DNA of 32,700 nucleotides from Desulfurivibrio sp. (GCA_003605035.1 QZKJ01000096.1:1-32700), one strand, 5' to 3'; numbered from the stretch's first letter, positions 1 through 9,154 are shown. Made by a program: numbers and translations. Notes: generated by a model from the letters alone, not told the origin.

Positions 1-33
1 GGCCGCCGGATTTCCTGGCGGCCCGGCTTTTTT
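1..33 (+). terminator. Rho-independent terminator of a gene upstream of the window
   Basis: A perfect 7-bp stem (GGCCGCC at 1-7 with GGCGGCC at 17-23, extendable by two pairs including one G-U) closes a short loop and is followed by six T residues at 28-33. This is a classic intrinsic terminator on the plus strand. The gene it serves lies outside the window. Confidence 0.75.
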
Positions 34-212
34 GTGGCGGCAGTCCACTATCCGGTAATTCCAACATGCAAGCAAGATGTCATGCCGGGCAAGCCAAGCG
101 CGACCAGGGATTATCTTGATTTCCGCTTGGCCGGGCGGAAAAATGTTGATCGTAAGCCCTTGAGCCTCTTGTAAAAAATAACAGGCCAGAGAAATGCGCG
201 GAACGGCTGCTG

Positions 213-228
213 AATATTGTTTGGCAAT
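213..228 (+). repeat. Copy 1 of a 16-bp motif AATATYGTTTGGCAAT
   Basis: The sequence AATATTGTTTGGCAAT recurs with one mismatch at 3133-3148. Both copies are followed 12-15 bases later by TGATAAYTAT, and both lie 130-190 bases upstream of a plus-strand gene start (360 and 3320). At the second copy TTGGCA forms the -35 of a good promoter; here the -10 is less convincing. Apart from this motif and the terminator at the left edge I see no gene or clear signal in 34-341. Confidence 0.4.
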
Positions 229-359
229 CTTTTTTGAATATGATAACTATCGAAGGTTAATGATTCAGCTGACAGGAGACAGAATTCAGCTAGCCGCGTA
301 TGCTGATCTCCTCTTTTGCAGACTAAAGGGACAGCCGTGAAATGAGGCGGGGGGACAAG

Positions 360-581
360 ATGAAAGAAGACAGAGATATGGAAAAGACCTATGCAAAAGC
401 AGAGTTTATTGCCAAACTGCTGCGACGTCTGGCCGATTCCCTTGAAAGCGGGAAGCGGTTTGCCATTCAGATTGCCGGCGAAAGAATTTCCGTGCCGGTG
501 AGGGCGGAATGCAACATAGAGCATGAACGGGAAGGGGCTGAAGAGGAAATTGAGTTTCAAGTCAAGTGGCGTAACCAATAG
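360..581 (+). CDS. Small amphi-Trp domain protein
   Basis: This is a 73-residue soluble protein with no signal peptide or membrane segment. It matches the pattern of the amphi-Trp family: a helical stretch of the type AKLLRRLADSLESGK, a short strand region (IQIAGERISVPV), then an acidic C-terminus that alternates charged and hydrophobic residues and ends with a conserved Trp (FQVKWR). The family has no firmly known biochemical role. I chose the ATG at 360 because a purine-rich GAGGCGGGGGG stretch sits just upstream. The ATG at 342 lies before that site, and the ATG at 378 would give 67 residues, which still covers the domain. The gene stands alone; the nrf genes follow after a 390-bp gap. Confidence 0.7.
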   Translation: MKEDRDMEKTYAKAEFIAKLLRRLADSLESGKRFAIQIAGERISVPVRAECNIEHEREGAEEEIEFQVKWRNQ

Positions 582-772
582 TCATCTGTCATCTGCCTGC
601 GGCATGCAGCAACACCCTACAAGAAAAGGAAGCAACTCTTTTCCGGCCTTTCCTGGACCCATCGAGCTGTAATCCTCTGAAAAATTCTCTTTACGCGTCT
701 TCCGTCTCCCGGCCGATTCCCTGCTCTATTCACCTTCCCCAACCGCTGCGCCGCCTCACTTTTCGGCAACAC

Positions 773-824
773 GTTACTGATCGGTAACATCCGGAACGCT
801 TCATGCGCTACCACCAGGTAACAT
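773..824 (+). promoter_or_regulatory. Inverted and direct repeats upstream of nrfH, candidate operator
   Basis: The 388-bp gap before nrfH contains an inverted repeat GTTAC-N6-GTAAC at 773-788. The octamer GGTAACAT occurs at 783-790 and again at 817-824, 34 bp apart, which is about three helical turns. A weak sigma-70-like pair, TTGAAA (852-857) and TATGGC (874-879) with 16-bp spacing, follows. Nitrite-reductase genes are often controlled by CRP/FNR-type or NO-responsive regulators, but I cannot assign these repeats to a known consensus. Confidence 0.3.
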
Positions 825-969
825 GAGGAATGGGCCCAATAATGTATCTCGTTGAAACAAAATAGAAAATGAATATGGCATAGGTCTTGCCTATATACAG
901 AAGGCAAAGGGAAAAGCAAAGCAACATACCATGCAACAATAACGATACAGACGATCAGGAGGTGGATCA

Positions 970-1434
970 ATGAAGAACAGGAAGAGGAAGGGGATCGTCA
1001 TGCTCGGTCTGGCCATCCTCGGAGTAGGCGTAATTGCTGCGATTTTCCTGCTGCTGGGGCCGCCCCGGCTCCTGGCAAAATCGGAAGCTCCCGCCTTCTG
1101 CGCGGGCTGTCATGTCATGGAGGCGGAGTATGATGCCTGGTCCCATGCCGGGGCGCACCGGCGCCAGATGTGCGTGGACTGCCATCTGCCGAACCACAAC
1201 AAGACGATGCATTATATCTGGAAAAGCATCGACGGCATGAAGGACACCCTGGCCTTTTACTCCGGCCGGGTGCCCGAGCGGATCGTCATCAGCAGCCACG
1301 GTAAGCAGGTGTTGCAGAGCAACTGCATCCGCTGCCACGAAATCACCGTTGCCCACATCGACAAGGAACGCCTCTGCTGGCAATGCCATCGCCGGATAGC
1401 CCATCGCGGAACCGGTCAGATGCTGACACAGTAA
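970..1434 (+). CDS. nrfH: NrfH, tetraheme quinol-oxidising subunit of cytochrome c nitrite reductase
   Basis: NrfH is a membrane-anchored NapC/NirT-family cytochrome that takes electrons from menaquinol and passes them to NrfA in the periplasm. The 154-residue protein has one N-terminal membrane helix (about residues 9-30) and four CxxCH heme sites, starting at C44 (CAGCH), C68 (CVDCH), C119 (CIRCH) and C136 (CWQCH). M50, two residues after the first heme histidine, fits the Met that ligates heme 1 in Desulfovibrio NrfH. The length and four-heme count are typical of NrfH and exclude the longer pentaheme NapC relatives. A perfect AGGAGG at 957-962 sets the start. nrfA follows after 30 bp and the two are surely cotranscribed. 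Confidence 0.95.
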   Translation: MKNRKRKGIVMLGLAILGVGVIAAIFLLLGPPRLLAKSEAPAFCAGCHVMEAEYDAWSHAGAHRRQMCVDCHLPNHNKTMHYIWKSIDGMKDTLAFYSGRVPERIVISSHGKQVLQSNCIRCHEITVAHIDKERLCWQCHRRIAHRGTGQMLTQ

Positions 1435-1464
1435 AAAAACCTAGAGCAAGAGAAGGAGAAGACC

Positions 1465-2949
1465 ATGAAAAAGAAGATATTAGTACCTCTGGCATTGCTG
1501 GCAGCGGCCGGTGCCCTGTTGTCCGGCTGCAATCCTCCGGAAAAGGTGGTAGCGGTCAAGCCCGTGACCATTGCCGAGGGGGAGATAGACCCCGGTGAAT
1601 GGGGCAAGGCCTATCCCATTCATTACGATCTCTGGAAGCAGACGGAAGTGCCCACCGAACCGGGCAAAAGCAAGTATAAGCGCGGTTTTGACGCGGACGG
1701 CATCACCTATGACAAGCTCTCCGAGTTTCCCTACATGGCCCTGCTCTTCAATGGCTGGGGCTTCGGCGTCGAATACAATGAGCCGCGGGGACACGCCTAC
1801 ATGCTGAAGGACCAGGTGGATATCGATCCCTCCCGTGTCGGCGCGGGCGGCGTCTGTCTGACCTGCAAGACGCCCTATGCTCCCAAGCTGGAAAAGGAAA
1901 AAGGATTTGATTTCTACAGCAAACCCTGGGCCGAGGTGCGGGCCATGATGCCGGAAAAACATCAGGATCTGGGCGTGGCCTGTATCGACTGCCACGACAG
2001 CAAGGATATGTCTCTTCTCCTGTCCCGTGAGTTCACCCTTGGCAAGGCGCTGGATGCCATCAAGGTTGACCGGGCCAAGATCACCCACCAGGATATGCGC
2101 AGCCTGGTCTGCGCCCAGTGCCATGTGACCTACAACATTGAAAAGGATGAGAACAAGAAGTCGTCGGGCATCTATTTTCCGTGGCAGGGCAGCAGCTGGG
2201 GCGACATCTCGGTGGAAAACATCATCAAGCAGATCCGCGGCGATAAATCGGTGGGCGAATGGGTGCAGAAGGTTACCGGCTACAAGATGCCCTTCATGCG
2301 CCATCCGGAATTCGAGTTCTTTTCCCGCAACAGCGTGCACTGGATGGCCGGGGTCGCCTGCGCCGACTGCCATATGCCGTACACCAAGGTGGGCGCCAAC
2401 AAGGTTTCCGATCATCGGGTGACCAGCCCGCTGAAAAACGACCTGAAGGCCTGCCAGCAGTGCCACACGGAAACCCCGGAATGGCTGCGCAATCAGGTCA
2501 TCGCCATTCAGGACCGCACTGCCTCTCTGATGATCCGCTCGGGTTACGCCACGGCCGCGGTGGCCAAGCTGATCGAAAGGGTGCATGCGCTGCAGGCGGA
2601 GGGCAAGCAGATCGATCAGAAACTCTATGAGCAGGCCAAGGACTTTTACATGGAGGCCTTCCTGCGCAGTCTCTATATCGGCGCGGAAAACTCGGTCGGC
2701 TTCCATAACCCCACCGAGGCGCTGCGCATCCTGGGCGACTCCACCGCCTTTGCCATGAAGGCGGAAGGGCTGTTGCGCCAGGCCCTCACCATGGTTGGCG
2801 AACAGGTGCCGGTGACCGTGAATCTTGAGATCGACAAATACCTCAACGAACGCGGCAAGAAAAAACTCATGCAGCAGGAGGGCGTGGAGTTCAAGGACCC
2901 CTTCGGCGTGCAGGACAGACTGATTGACGTGCAGCTGATCAGTAATTAA
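1465..2949 (+). CDS. nrfA: NrfA, pentaheme cytochrome c nitrite reductase (ammonia-forming)
   Basis: NrfA reduces nitrite to ammonium with six electrons on the outer face of the cytoplasmic membrane, with NrfH as electron donor. The 494-residue precursor begins with a lipoprotein signal (lipobox LSGC, Cys22), as in several deltaproteobacterial NrfA proteins. The catalytic heme site is the diagnostic CxxCK (C131-LT-C134-K135). Four further CxxCH sites start at C173, C216, C299 and C330. Likely active-site residues are R188 (LLLSRE), Y223 (just after CAQCH) and H280 (RHPEFE), matching the Arg/Tyr/His triad of the family. The start is set by AAGGAG at 1453-1458. It is the last gene of the operon, followed by a strong terminator. 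The CxxCK motif rules out octaheme relatives. Confidence 0.97.
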   Translation: MKKKILVPLALLAAAGALLSGCNPPEKVVAVKPVTIAEGEIDPGEWGKAYPIHYDLWKQTEVPTEPGKSKYKRGFDADGITYDKLSEFPYMALLFNGWGFGVEYNEPRGHAYMLKDQVDIDPSRVGAGGVCLTCKTPYAPKLEKEKGFDFYSKPWAEVRAMMPEKHQDLGVACIDCHDSKDMSLLLSREFTLGKALDAIKVDRAKITHQDMRSLVCAQCHVTYNIEKDENKKSSGIYFPWQGSSWGDISVENIIKQIRGDKSVGEWVQKVTGYKMPFMRHPEFEFFSRNSVHWMAGVACADCHMPYTKVGANKVSDHRVTSPLKNDLKACQQCHTETPEWLRNQVIAIQDRTASLMIRSGYATAAVAKLIERVHALQAEGKQIDQKLYEQAKDFYMEAFLRSLYIGAENSVGFHNPTEALRILGDSTAFAMKAEGLLRQALTMVGEQVPVTVNLEIDKYLNERGKKKLMQQEGVEFKDPFGVQDRLIDVQLISN

Positions 2950-2987
2950 CCCCAGGAAAAAAAGGAAAAACAGCCCCGCCCCGCCGC

Positions 2988-3011
2988 GCCCCGGCAGGCC
3001 GGGGCTTTTTT
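2988..3011 (+). terminator. Intrinsic terminator of nrfHA
   Basis: A 7-bp GC stem (GCCCCGG at 2988-2994 with CCGGGGC at 2999-3005) with a 4-base loop is followed directly by six T residues. It lies 38 bp after the nrfA stop codon. The rest of the gap up to about 3130 shows no gene. Confidence 0.85.
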
Positions 3012-3132
3012 GTTGTATCCCACCCTCTGCTTTCCCTGAACCCCATAAAGCACCGGCGGACCGCTTTCCCCGTCATTGCGGCCAAGCCCTCCCTGTACAG
3101 GGGCCTGACGGCAGAAAAAATTGCGGTGCGTC

Positions 3133-3148
3133 AATATCGTTTGGCAAT
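3133..3148 (+). repeat. Copy 2 of the 16-bp motif AATATYGTTTGGCAAT
   Basis: AATATCGTTTGGCAAT differs in one base from the copy at 213-228. Its TTGGCA is the -35 hexamer of the promoter proposed for the downstream sensor kinase. Two occurrences in one window suggest a shared promoter/operator module or a dispersed repeat. Confidence 0.4.
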
Positions 3149-3178
3149 TCCTTTATTTACATGTGATAATTATTTTGA
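3141..3178 (+). promoter_or_regulatory. Sigma-70-type promoter overlapped by a Fur-like box, upstream of the sensor kinase
   Basis: TTGGCA (3141-3146) and GATAAT (3165-3170) are 18 bp apart and the -10 has the extended TGT. The -10 lies inside TGATAATTATTTTGA (3164-3178), which matches the 7-1-7 Fur consensus TGATAATNATTATCA in 13 of 15 positions. The 14-mer GTGATAATTATTTT (3163-3176) is identical to the core of the Fur-like box at 13594-13609 read on the minus strand. An operator covering the -10 would repress. The kinase start codon is about 140 bp downstream. Confidence 0.5.
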
Positions 3179-3319
3179 AAGTAAATATGTGCTTGATTCC
3201 CTGCGCAGGGAAGGGAAACACGAACAGTTTGGCGTATGCGGCTTTGCGGCTGTGATCCGCCACCTTATGAGGGGGCGCATTGAGCAAACAAATCAGAAAG
3301 TCCTTACAGAGAGGCGGGA

Positions 3320-6300
3320 ATGATTGATTACCGACTTTCCGATCTGCTTGACCTGGCCATTATCCAGAAGATGGCGGATGCCCATTACCGGGCCGCGGGG
3401 ATGCCGATCGGCATTATTGATGCCTTGGACGGATCAGTCCTCGTCGGCTCCGGCTGGCAGGACATCTGCGTCAAATTCCACCGCGCCAATCCGCTTTCAC
3501 GTGAACGCTGCCGGGAAAGTGACAACTGCATCAAGGACCGCCTGGTCCAGGGCGAGGCCTGCCGCTATAAATGCAAAAACGGCCTCTGGGATATCGGCGT
3601 ACCCATCGTGGTTGCCGAACGTCATCTGGCCACCCTGTTTCTGGGGCAATTCTTTTATGAGGGCGAGGCCCCGGACCGGGAGTTTTTCACCCGGCAGGCC
3701 CATGAATTTGCTTTTCCTGTGAACGATTATCTGGCGGCCCTTGACCGGGTGCCGGTCTTCAGCCGCGCAAAGGTGGATTACATCCTGGAATATGACAAGG
3801 CTCTGGTGGATTTTATCGCTGATCTTGCCGAGCGCGCACTTTTGAAAATCGAAGCGGACGAAAAAATCCGGGATAGCGAGCGGAAATTTCACACCGTCTT
3901 TGATCAGTCCTTTCAGTTTCTCTGGCTGCTGTCCACCGACGGCAGGGTGCTGGAAGCAAACAGAGCCGCCCTGGCATTTGGCGGTGTCGCGGAGGCGGAT
4001 GTCATCGACCGGCCCTTCTGGGAAACTTTTTGGTGGGCGCACTCACCGGCCCTGCAGGAAAAAATACGTCTGGCGGTGCAGGAGGCTGCCACAGGTGAGC
4101 TGGTGCGATTTGAAACCTCCCATCCGGCCGCCGACGGGAAACTCCACTATGTGGATTTCTCTCTCAACCCGGTAAAAGATGAGGCCGGCAGGGTGATTAT
4201 GTTGATGCCGGAAGGGCGGGACATCAGCGAGCGCAAGCGGGCGGAAGAGGAAATCAAGCGGCAGGCCGAATTCCTGCAGATCCTGATCGACGCCATGCCC
4301 TATCCGGTCTTCTACAAGGATCGTCACGGCCGCTATCTCGGCTGCAATCGCGCCTTTGAGCGGTTCTTCGGGATAATGCGCGAGCAGATGGCCGGCAAGA
4401 CGGTTTACGACATCGCCCCGCAGGAACTTGCTGATGTGTACCGCCGGGCCGACGAGGAACTTTTTGCCCATCCCGGCACGAAGACCTACGAGGGGTCTAT
4501 CCAGTCTGCCGACGGGGTCCGGTACGATGTCATCTTCCACAAAGCCACCTTTACCGGGCCGGACGGAGCGCTTGCCGGACTGGTCGGCGCGGCTGTCGAC
4601 ATCACCGAGCGCAAGCAGGCGGAAAAGGATCGTCTGGCCAATCTGCGCTTTTTTGAATACATGGATCGGGTCAATCGGGCCATGCAGGGGGCAAATGATC
4701 TCGATCAGGTAATGAGCGATGTTCTCGAGGAAATGTTAACGATCTTCGATTGCGACAGGGCGTGGCTGGTGTATCCGTGCGATCCGGAGGTTGCTTCGTG
4801 GCGAGTGCCGATGGAACGTACCCGGCCGGAATATCCCGGTGCTCTCGAAATGGGGGTTGAGTTTCCCATGGACCCCGATATCGTCAATCATATGCAAACA
4901 GCTTTGTCCGCAAGCGGTCCTGTGACATTTGGTTCGGGATCTGAACAGCCACTGGTGGGTGAGGTGAAGGAGCGCTTCCAGCATAAGTCACAGATTTTTA
5001 TGGCCGTGTATCCGAAAGTTGATAAGCCCTGGCTGATCGGCATGCACCAGTGCTCCTACCCGCGGGTCTGGACCCCGGAGGAGAAGATGCTTTTTCAGGA
5101 GATCGGCAGGCGAATGGGCGATACTCTCAACAGCTTGTTGATGTACCGCGATCTCCGCAAGAGCGAAACGGAAAATCGGGCCATGGTCAACGCTGTTCCT
5201 GACCTCCTCTTCCGCCTTCACAAAAACGGGATCATTACGGACTTCCGCAAGCCGGAGAGCATGGAACTGTATGTGCCGCCGGAGCAATTTCTCGGCAAGG
5301 CCATCATTGAGATACTGCCTCCCGATGTCTCTCGGTCGGCGACTCTAGCCCTCGAGAAGGCACTTAATACAAAAGAGGTTGCAACGTTTGAGCACGACCT
5401 CGAGATAAAAAAACAACGCAGGTATTTCGAGGGTCGGGTGGTGGCCTTGTCGAGTGACGAAGTTCTTGCCGTTATCCGCGACATCACCGAGCGCAAGCGG
5501 GTGGAGAGGGCTTTGCAGGAGAGTGAGGCCAAGATGCGCAGCATCCTGGACAATATCGGCATCGGCGTGTCCCTCATCAGTCCCGGAATGGAGATTCTCG
5601 AATTGAACCGGCGGATGCGCGAGTGGTTCCCCGGCATCGATCCGGGGCAGCACCCCATCTGTTACCGGGCCTTCAACGATCCGCCGCGCGAAGAGGTGTG
5701 CGACTACTGCCCGACCTGCAAGACTCTGCGGGATGGCCTGGTCCACGAGGCAACGACGCAAACGCCACAGGCAGGAGGCACACGCAATTACCGCATCATC
5801 TCTTCCCCGATCCTCAACCAGGCGGGCCAGGTTACGGCGGCGGTCGAGATGGTCGACGACATCACCGAGCAACTCTCCCTGGAGTCCCAGCTGCGCCAGG
5901 CCCTGAAAATGGAATCCGTGGGACGGCTGGCCGGCGGCGTGGCCCATGACTTCAACAACATGCTGGGGGTGATTCTCGGCTTTGCCGAGATGGCCCTGGA
6001 CCAGTTGGACCAGAGCCAGCCGCTTTTTGAACCCCTGCAGGCAATACGCAACGCCGCGGTTCGCTCCGCGGAACTGACCCGGCAGCTGCTGGCCTTTGCC
6101 CGCAAGCAGACCGCCGCTCCCAGGGTGCTCGATCTGAACGAAACCGTGGAAGGGATGCTGAAAATGATGCGGCGTCTGATCGGCGAGGACATCAATCTTG
6201 TCTGGCTGCCGGACTCGGACCTGTGGCCGGTCAAAATGGATCCCTCCCAGATCGACCAGATCCTGGCTAACCTGTGTGTCAATGCCCGCGATGCCATCGC

Positions 6301-7030
6301 CGCCGTGGGCAAGGTCATCATCGAAACCAGCAGGGTGACCTTTGACGAGGCTTACTGCGCCGAATGCCCGGGATTTATCCCCGGCGATTTTGTCATGCTG
6401 GCTGTCAGTGACGACGGCCAGGGTATGGACAGGGAGACCCTGGACAGGATTTTCGAGCCGTTTTTCACCACCAAGGGCGTAGGGCAGGGCACCGGTCTCG
6501 GGCTGGCCACGGTCTATGGCATCGTCAAGCAGAACAACGGCTTTATTAATGTCTACAGCGAACCGGGGCGAGGCTCGACTTTCAAGATCTACCTGCCCCG
6601 GCATGCGGCCGCAACCGGACAGATGCGGCAGGAAAGTCAGGCTGCTCCTGCCGCGCCGGGCCATGAAACCATCCTGCTGGTGGAGGACGAGGCGGCTATT
6701 CTGGAGATTACCCGGCTCATGCTGGAGAAATTGGGGTATCAGGTGCTGACAGCCGCAACTCCGGGCGAGGCCATCCGTCAGGCCAGAGAGCACGCCGGCG
6801 AGATCCACCTGCTCATAACCGACGTGGTCATGCCGGAGATGAACGGCCCGGAACTGGCTGACAAGCTTCTCTCTCTTTACCCGGGACTCCGGAGCTTGTT
6901 CATGTCCGGCTATACAGGCAATGTCATCGCGCACCATGGCATACTGGGCGATGGCATCAATTTCATTCAAAAACCGTTTTTAAAGCAGACACTGGCCGCC
7001 AAGGTTCGCGAGGTGCTGGAGAGCGGATGA
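3320..7030 (+). CDS. PocR/multi-PAS/GAF hybrid sensor histidine kinase with C-terminal receiver
   Basis: A 1236-residue cytoplasmic hybrid kinase with no membrane segment. Visible order: an N-terminal PocR-type sensory domain (about 1-180) with its Cys-rich centre (CRESDNC, then two more Cys); PAS at about 190-310 and 312-430; a GAF-like domain at about 437-610; PAS at about 615-725; and a fourth PAS at about 735-855 with a Cys cluster (CDYCPTC). Then come HisKA with the phospho-acceptor H876 (VAHDFNN), an ATPase domain (N box [10 protein letters not shown] boxes DDGQGMD and GTGLGL), and a receiver with D1168 ([11 protein letters not shown]). PocR domains are thought to bind small hydrocarbon-type ligands. 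The signal reaching this kinase is unknown, and the receiver at its end implies an external phosphorelay partner, since no output regulator is adjacent. The ATG at 3320 follows GAGGCGGG. A Fur-like box overlaps the promoter. Confidence 0.93.
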   Translation: MIDYRLSDLLDLAIIQKMADAHYRAAGMPIGIIDALDGSVLVGSGWQDICVKFHRANPLSRERCRESDNCIKDRLVQGEACRYKCKNGLWDIGVPIVVAERHLATLFLGQFFYEGEAPDREFFTRQAHEFAFPVNDYLAALDRVPVFSRAKVDYILEYDKALVDFIADLAERALLKIEADEKIRDSERKFHTVFDQSFQFLWLLSTDGRVLEANRAALAFGGVAEADVIDRPFWETFWWAHSPALQEKIRLAVQEAATGELVRFETSHPAADGKLHYVDFSLNPVKDEAGRVIMLMPEGRDISERKRAEEEIKRQAEFLQILIDAMPYPVFYKDRHGRYLGCNRAFERFFGIMREQMAGKTVYDIAPQELADVYRRADEELFAHPGTKTYEGSIQSADGVRYDVIFHKATFTGPDGALAGLVGAAVDITERKQAEKDRLANLRFFEYMDRVNRAMQGANDLDQVMSDVLEEMLTIFDCDRAWLVYPCDPEVASWRVPMERTRPEYPGALEMGVEFPMDPDIVNHMQTALSASGPVTFGSGSEQPLVGEVKERFQHKSQIFMAVYPKVDKPWLIGMHQCSYPRVWTPEEKMLFQEIGRRMGDTLNSLLMYRDLRKSETENRAMVNAVPDLLFRLHKNGIITDFRKPESMELYVPPEQFLGKAIIEILPPDVSRSATLALEKALNTKEVATFEHDLEIKKQRRYFEGRVVALSSDEVLAVIRDITERKRVERALQESEAKMRSILDNIGIGVSLISPGMEILELNRRMREWFPGIDPGQHPICYRAFNDPPREEVCDYCPTCKTLRDGLVHEATTQTPQAGGTRNYRIISSPILNQAGQVTAAVEMVDDITEQLSLESQLRQALKMESVGRLAGGVAHDFNNMLGVILGFAEMALDQLDQSQPLFEPLQAIRNAAVRSAELTRQLLAFARKQTAAPRVLDLNETVEGMLKMMRRLIGEDINLVWLPDSDLWPVKMDPSQIDQILANLCVNARDAIAAVGKVIIETSRVTFDEAYCAECPGFIPGDFVMLAVSDDGQGMDRETLDRIFEPFFTTKGVGQGTGLGLATVYGIVKQNNGFINVYSEPGRGSTFKIYLPRHAAATGQMRQESQAAPAAPGHETILLVEDEAAILEITRLMLEKLGYQVLTAATPGEAIRQAREHAGEIHLLITDVVMPEMNGPELADKLLSLYPGLRSLFMSGYTGNVIAHHGILGDGINFIQKPFLKQTLAAKVREVLESG

Positions 7031-7092
7031 GGGAGAAAAAAAAGAGAGAGCGCGAGACGCGCCATGCCGGCCCTTTCCTGTTTCCCGCTGAA

Positions 7093-7206
7093 CTAAGCCG
7101 TTGTAATAAAATAATGTCGTCATCCGGATGGTCAAGACGGCATAAAGAGCCGTAACGAAATGGCCTGGAAAGCAGAGGTTATTTGGTAACGGCTCCTAAG
7201 CCGTTG
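7093..7206. repeat. Direct repeat CTAAGCCGTTG flanking the kinase/hipA junction
   Basis: The 11-mer CTAAGCCGTTG occurs at 7093-7103 and again at 7196-7206. The second copy covers the last codons and stop of hipA. Between them a hairpin with arms GAGCCGT (7147-7153) and ACGGCTC (7189-7195) abuts the hipA stop codon and could end either convergent transcript, although it lacks a good T-run. The direct repeats could be a duplication left by insertion of the hip module, or chance. Confidence 0.3.
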
Positions 7207-8434
7207 CCTGCATCCCTTTCCCGAAACCCTCGAAACACCAGCGGACCGCTTCCCGGTCATTGGGGCTCACCCCGGCCAGGTTCAGTTCCTGTTCCCAACC
7301 CTGTACCGCCTCCGCCACCTGGCTGATGATTGCCAGAGCCTGCTCTTTCTGCAGGCTGAAGCGCTCGCACTGGCTGAGCAGATTGCTCATGCTTGCCGTA
7401 GAACCCTGAGCGCCCACCTGCAGGGAGAGATGAAAGCTGTCCCGGGGTTTGCGCCGGGCCGGCACCGGCACGATATCAAAAGCCGGTGACAGCCGCCAGC
7501 CGTCCCTGAAGAGAAAGCCGTGGTTTCTCAGGTGGTCGTCCTCGTTTCTGACAAACATGTTGAAGGCCATGCGCCGGAAGAGTTCGTGGTGGTCCTGCCG
7601 GACCTGACTGACGAACCTGCGCATGCGGGTGGCGATTTCCGGGTAGGAACCCCGTTCCAGTTCGTCAATGTCGAGATTGCTCAGGGCAAAGGCGCTCATG
7701 AAGGGCAGGCGGCGGCCGTCCTGCCGGTCAAACCTTTTGATCAGAAAGACAGGGCGGCCGGCGACTGACTCCAGGCGGTATTCCGGCACCCTGATGCCCG
7801 CCCTGGCGGCCAGGGTCATGGTGGCGTATTCGATGCCCGGATAGGTGACCGCGGTCTTGGAGCTGGCAAATTTGGCAATCCACTCCTGCTGGTCAATCAC
7901 CACCGTGCACTTGGGCTGGGCGCCGCCCAGGGATGTCCCCTGCCGCAGCAGGTGCAGGACCTCCGGGGGCAGTTCCTTGTCCTCCATGGCCTGGTCGATG
8001 ATTCCGGCAACCTCGGCAAGTTCGGAGAAGGTGACGGGTTTGTCCCGGCGGGCGCTTGATTTCTCCGGGGTCCTGCCGAAGGACAGCGCACCGACCGCAT
8101 TGACGGAAAGCAGGTCGATCAGCTCGAAATCCTGCTGGGTGCCGAAGGGCACGCCCAGCTGTTTGGCCAGGATGTACCGCCCCCAGCTGTCCGGCAGGAC
8201 ATCCCGCAGAATGCCGAAGATGCCGCCGTTTTTGCGGGTCAGGTACTTTTCGCCGGTCAGCGGCAGATTGACCGGATCGATGGCGATGGCATTGGAACGC
8301 CTGGCATAGCGCAGGCCGTACTGGAAGGTGCCGACGCCAAGATCGGTATCCAGGGTGAAAAGTCCTGCCGGCACCGGGTTGCCTTCCCCCGGCAGTTCGA
8401 TGAAGACGATCCTCTCAAATTCCCTAGAAGTCAA
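7196..8434 (-). CDS. hipA: HipA-type serine/threonine kinase toxin
   Basis: HipA toxins phosphorylate a translation target (glutamyl-tRNA synthetase in E. coli) and cause growth arrest; HipB neutralises them and represses the operon. This 412-residue protein has the N-terminal Couple_hipA region (about 1-110), the Gly-rich loop TSLGGAQPK with S168 as the likely autophosphorylation serine, the catalytic loop RNEDDHLRN (N297 to H301 at its centre), and the metal-binding motif LSPAFD. All kinase motifs look intact, so the toxin is probably active. Its start overlaps the end of hipB by 11 bp, indicating translational coupling. Length is close to the E. coli protein (440). The cellular target cannot be told from sequence. 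Confidence 0.93.
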   Translation of the reverse strand: MTSREFERIVFIELPGEGNPVPAGLFTLDTDLGVGTFQYGLRYARRSNAIAIDPVNLPLTGEKYLTRKNGGIFGILRDVLPDSWGRYILAKQLGVPFGTQQDFELIDLLSVNAVGALSFGRTPEKSSARRDKPVTFSELAEVAGIIDQAMEDKELPPEVLHLLRQGTSLGGAQPKCTVVIDQQEWIAKFASSKTAVTYPGIEYATMTLAARAGIRVPEYRLESVAGRPVFLIKRFDRQDGRRLPFMSAFALSNLDIDELERGSYPEIATRMRRFVSQVRQDHHELFRRMAFNMFVRNEDDHLRNHGFLFRDGWRLSPAFDIVPVPARRKPRDSFHLSLQVGAQGSTASMSNLLSQCERFSLQKEQALAIISQVAEAVQGWEQELNLAGVSPNDREAVRWCFEGFGKGMQATA

Positions 8435-8735
8435 GGCGCTTCTCCTTCTTTATGCGGACCCGCTGCGGCAGCCGCTGTTTTTCCAGGGCCAGGCCGATGC
8501 GGTCGTCTTCCGGCTCGGCAAAGCGCAGGCTGTCGTCAAGCTGGTAGACTTCGAGAGCGGCAAGATAGGTCTCAAATCTCACCGAGGGGTCACCGGCTTC
8601 CAGCCGGCGAACCGAGGAGAGTGAAGTCCCCATCATCTCCGCCGCCTGTTTCACCGTTTTTTTCCGTCTCTTCCTGGCAATCTGCAGATTTTTGCCGATC
8701 CGCCGGATCCGGGTGTGCATTTCAGGAGAAAGCAT
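8424..8735 (-). CDS. hipB: HipB-type antitoxin, XRE-family repressor
   Basis: A 103-residue DNA-binding protein. Residues about 10-60 form a helix-turn-helix of the Cro/CI type (IGKNLQIARKRRKKTVKQAA, then GTSLSSVRRLEAG). It precedes and overlaps hipA, the usual antitoxin-toxin order. A basic C-terminal tail (about residues 85-103) may contact HipA or DNA. An AT-rich palindrome lies 28 bp upstream of the start codon and is the likely operator. An alternative start at Met6 is possible; I kept the first ATG because the frame opens there and the family has short N-terminal extensions. Confidence 0.88.
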   Translation of the reverse strand: MLSPEMHTRIRRIGKNLQIARKRRKKTVKQAAEMMGTSLSSVRRLEAGDPSVRFETYLAALEVYQLDDSLRFAEPEDDRIGLALEKQRLPQRVRIKKEKRLDF

Positions 8736-8762
8736 TTCGGATTAATTTGCTCATATTTGACT

Positions 8763-8780
8763 ACTTATGAATATATAAGT
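8763..8780 (-). promoter_or_regulatory. Palindromic operator/promoter region of hipBA
   Basis: ACTTAT (8763-8768) and ATAAGT (8775-8780) form a 6-bp inverted repeat with a 6-bp spacer. The region is strikingly AT-rich compared with its surroundings, and the minus strand reads TATATT across it, a good -10. A second small dyad GTTC-N6-GAAC follows at about 8781-8794. This fits autorepression by HipB. From 8800 to 9130 I see no gene or strong signal. Confidence 0.5.
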
Positions 8781-9138
8781 GTTCTTATGTGAACATAATA
8801 GCCTGAAGGGCAGGGCGCTGTAAACAGATATTTCCGCATAATCGGCGGCATCGATTCCGGGCGGCACGTTTTGCGGCCATACCCGGGCCAGAGCTGACTG
8901 CTCCGCCGGGAAGGAGTTGTCTTCCGCGAGCCGCAACCGGGTGTCCGACTGCACAAGATTTTGTCCGGCCGGATAAGATTTTGGTGCGGCAAGCACGGCT
9001 GTCCCCTCGCCAGGCATGCATCTGTCCGTTTGCGGAGAATGAGCGGAAGAGTCTGATATAAGCAGCCTGCCATAAAGCACAGGATTGCCAATTCCCATCG
9101 GCTGGATTCGCCAGACTGCCTGTCCAGAAAATTACCCA

Positions 9139-9154
9139 TGGCACCAATTTTGCT
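9139..9154 (+). promoter_or_regulatory. Sigma-54 (RpoN) promoter of the parvulin gene
   Basis: TGGCACCAATTTTGCT has the complete -24/-12 core: TGGCAC and TTGC separated by five bases, with exactly ten bases between the GG (9140-9141) and GC (9152-9153) pairs. The start codon of the downstream isomerase is about 130 bp away. RpoN promoters need an AAA+ enhancer-binding protein; I could not identify its upstream site. Confidence 0.6.

Noticed and set aside
239..256. TATGATAACTAT as a third Fur-like box
   Set aside because: Only the first half matches; the second half agrees in about two of seven positions.
1480..2706. Long antisense ORFs opposite nrfA, the kinase, the btu genes and the P-type ATPase
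   Set aside because: They mirror the codon bias of GC-rich genes on the other strand and show no protein family features.
3126..3323. 65-codon ORF ending in ATGA overlap with the sensor kinase
   Set aside because: It begins with GTG without a ribosome binding site, its frame runs through the proposed promoter and Fur-like box, and the peptide resembles nothing recognisable.
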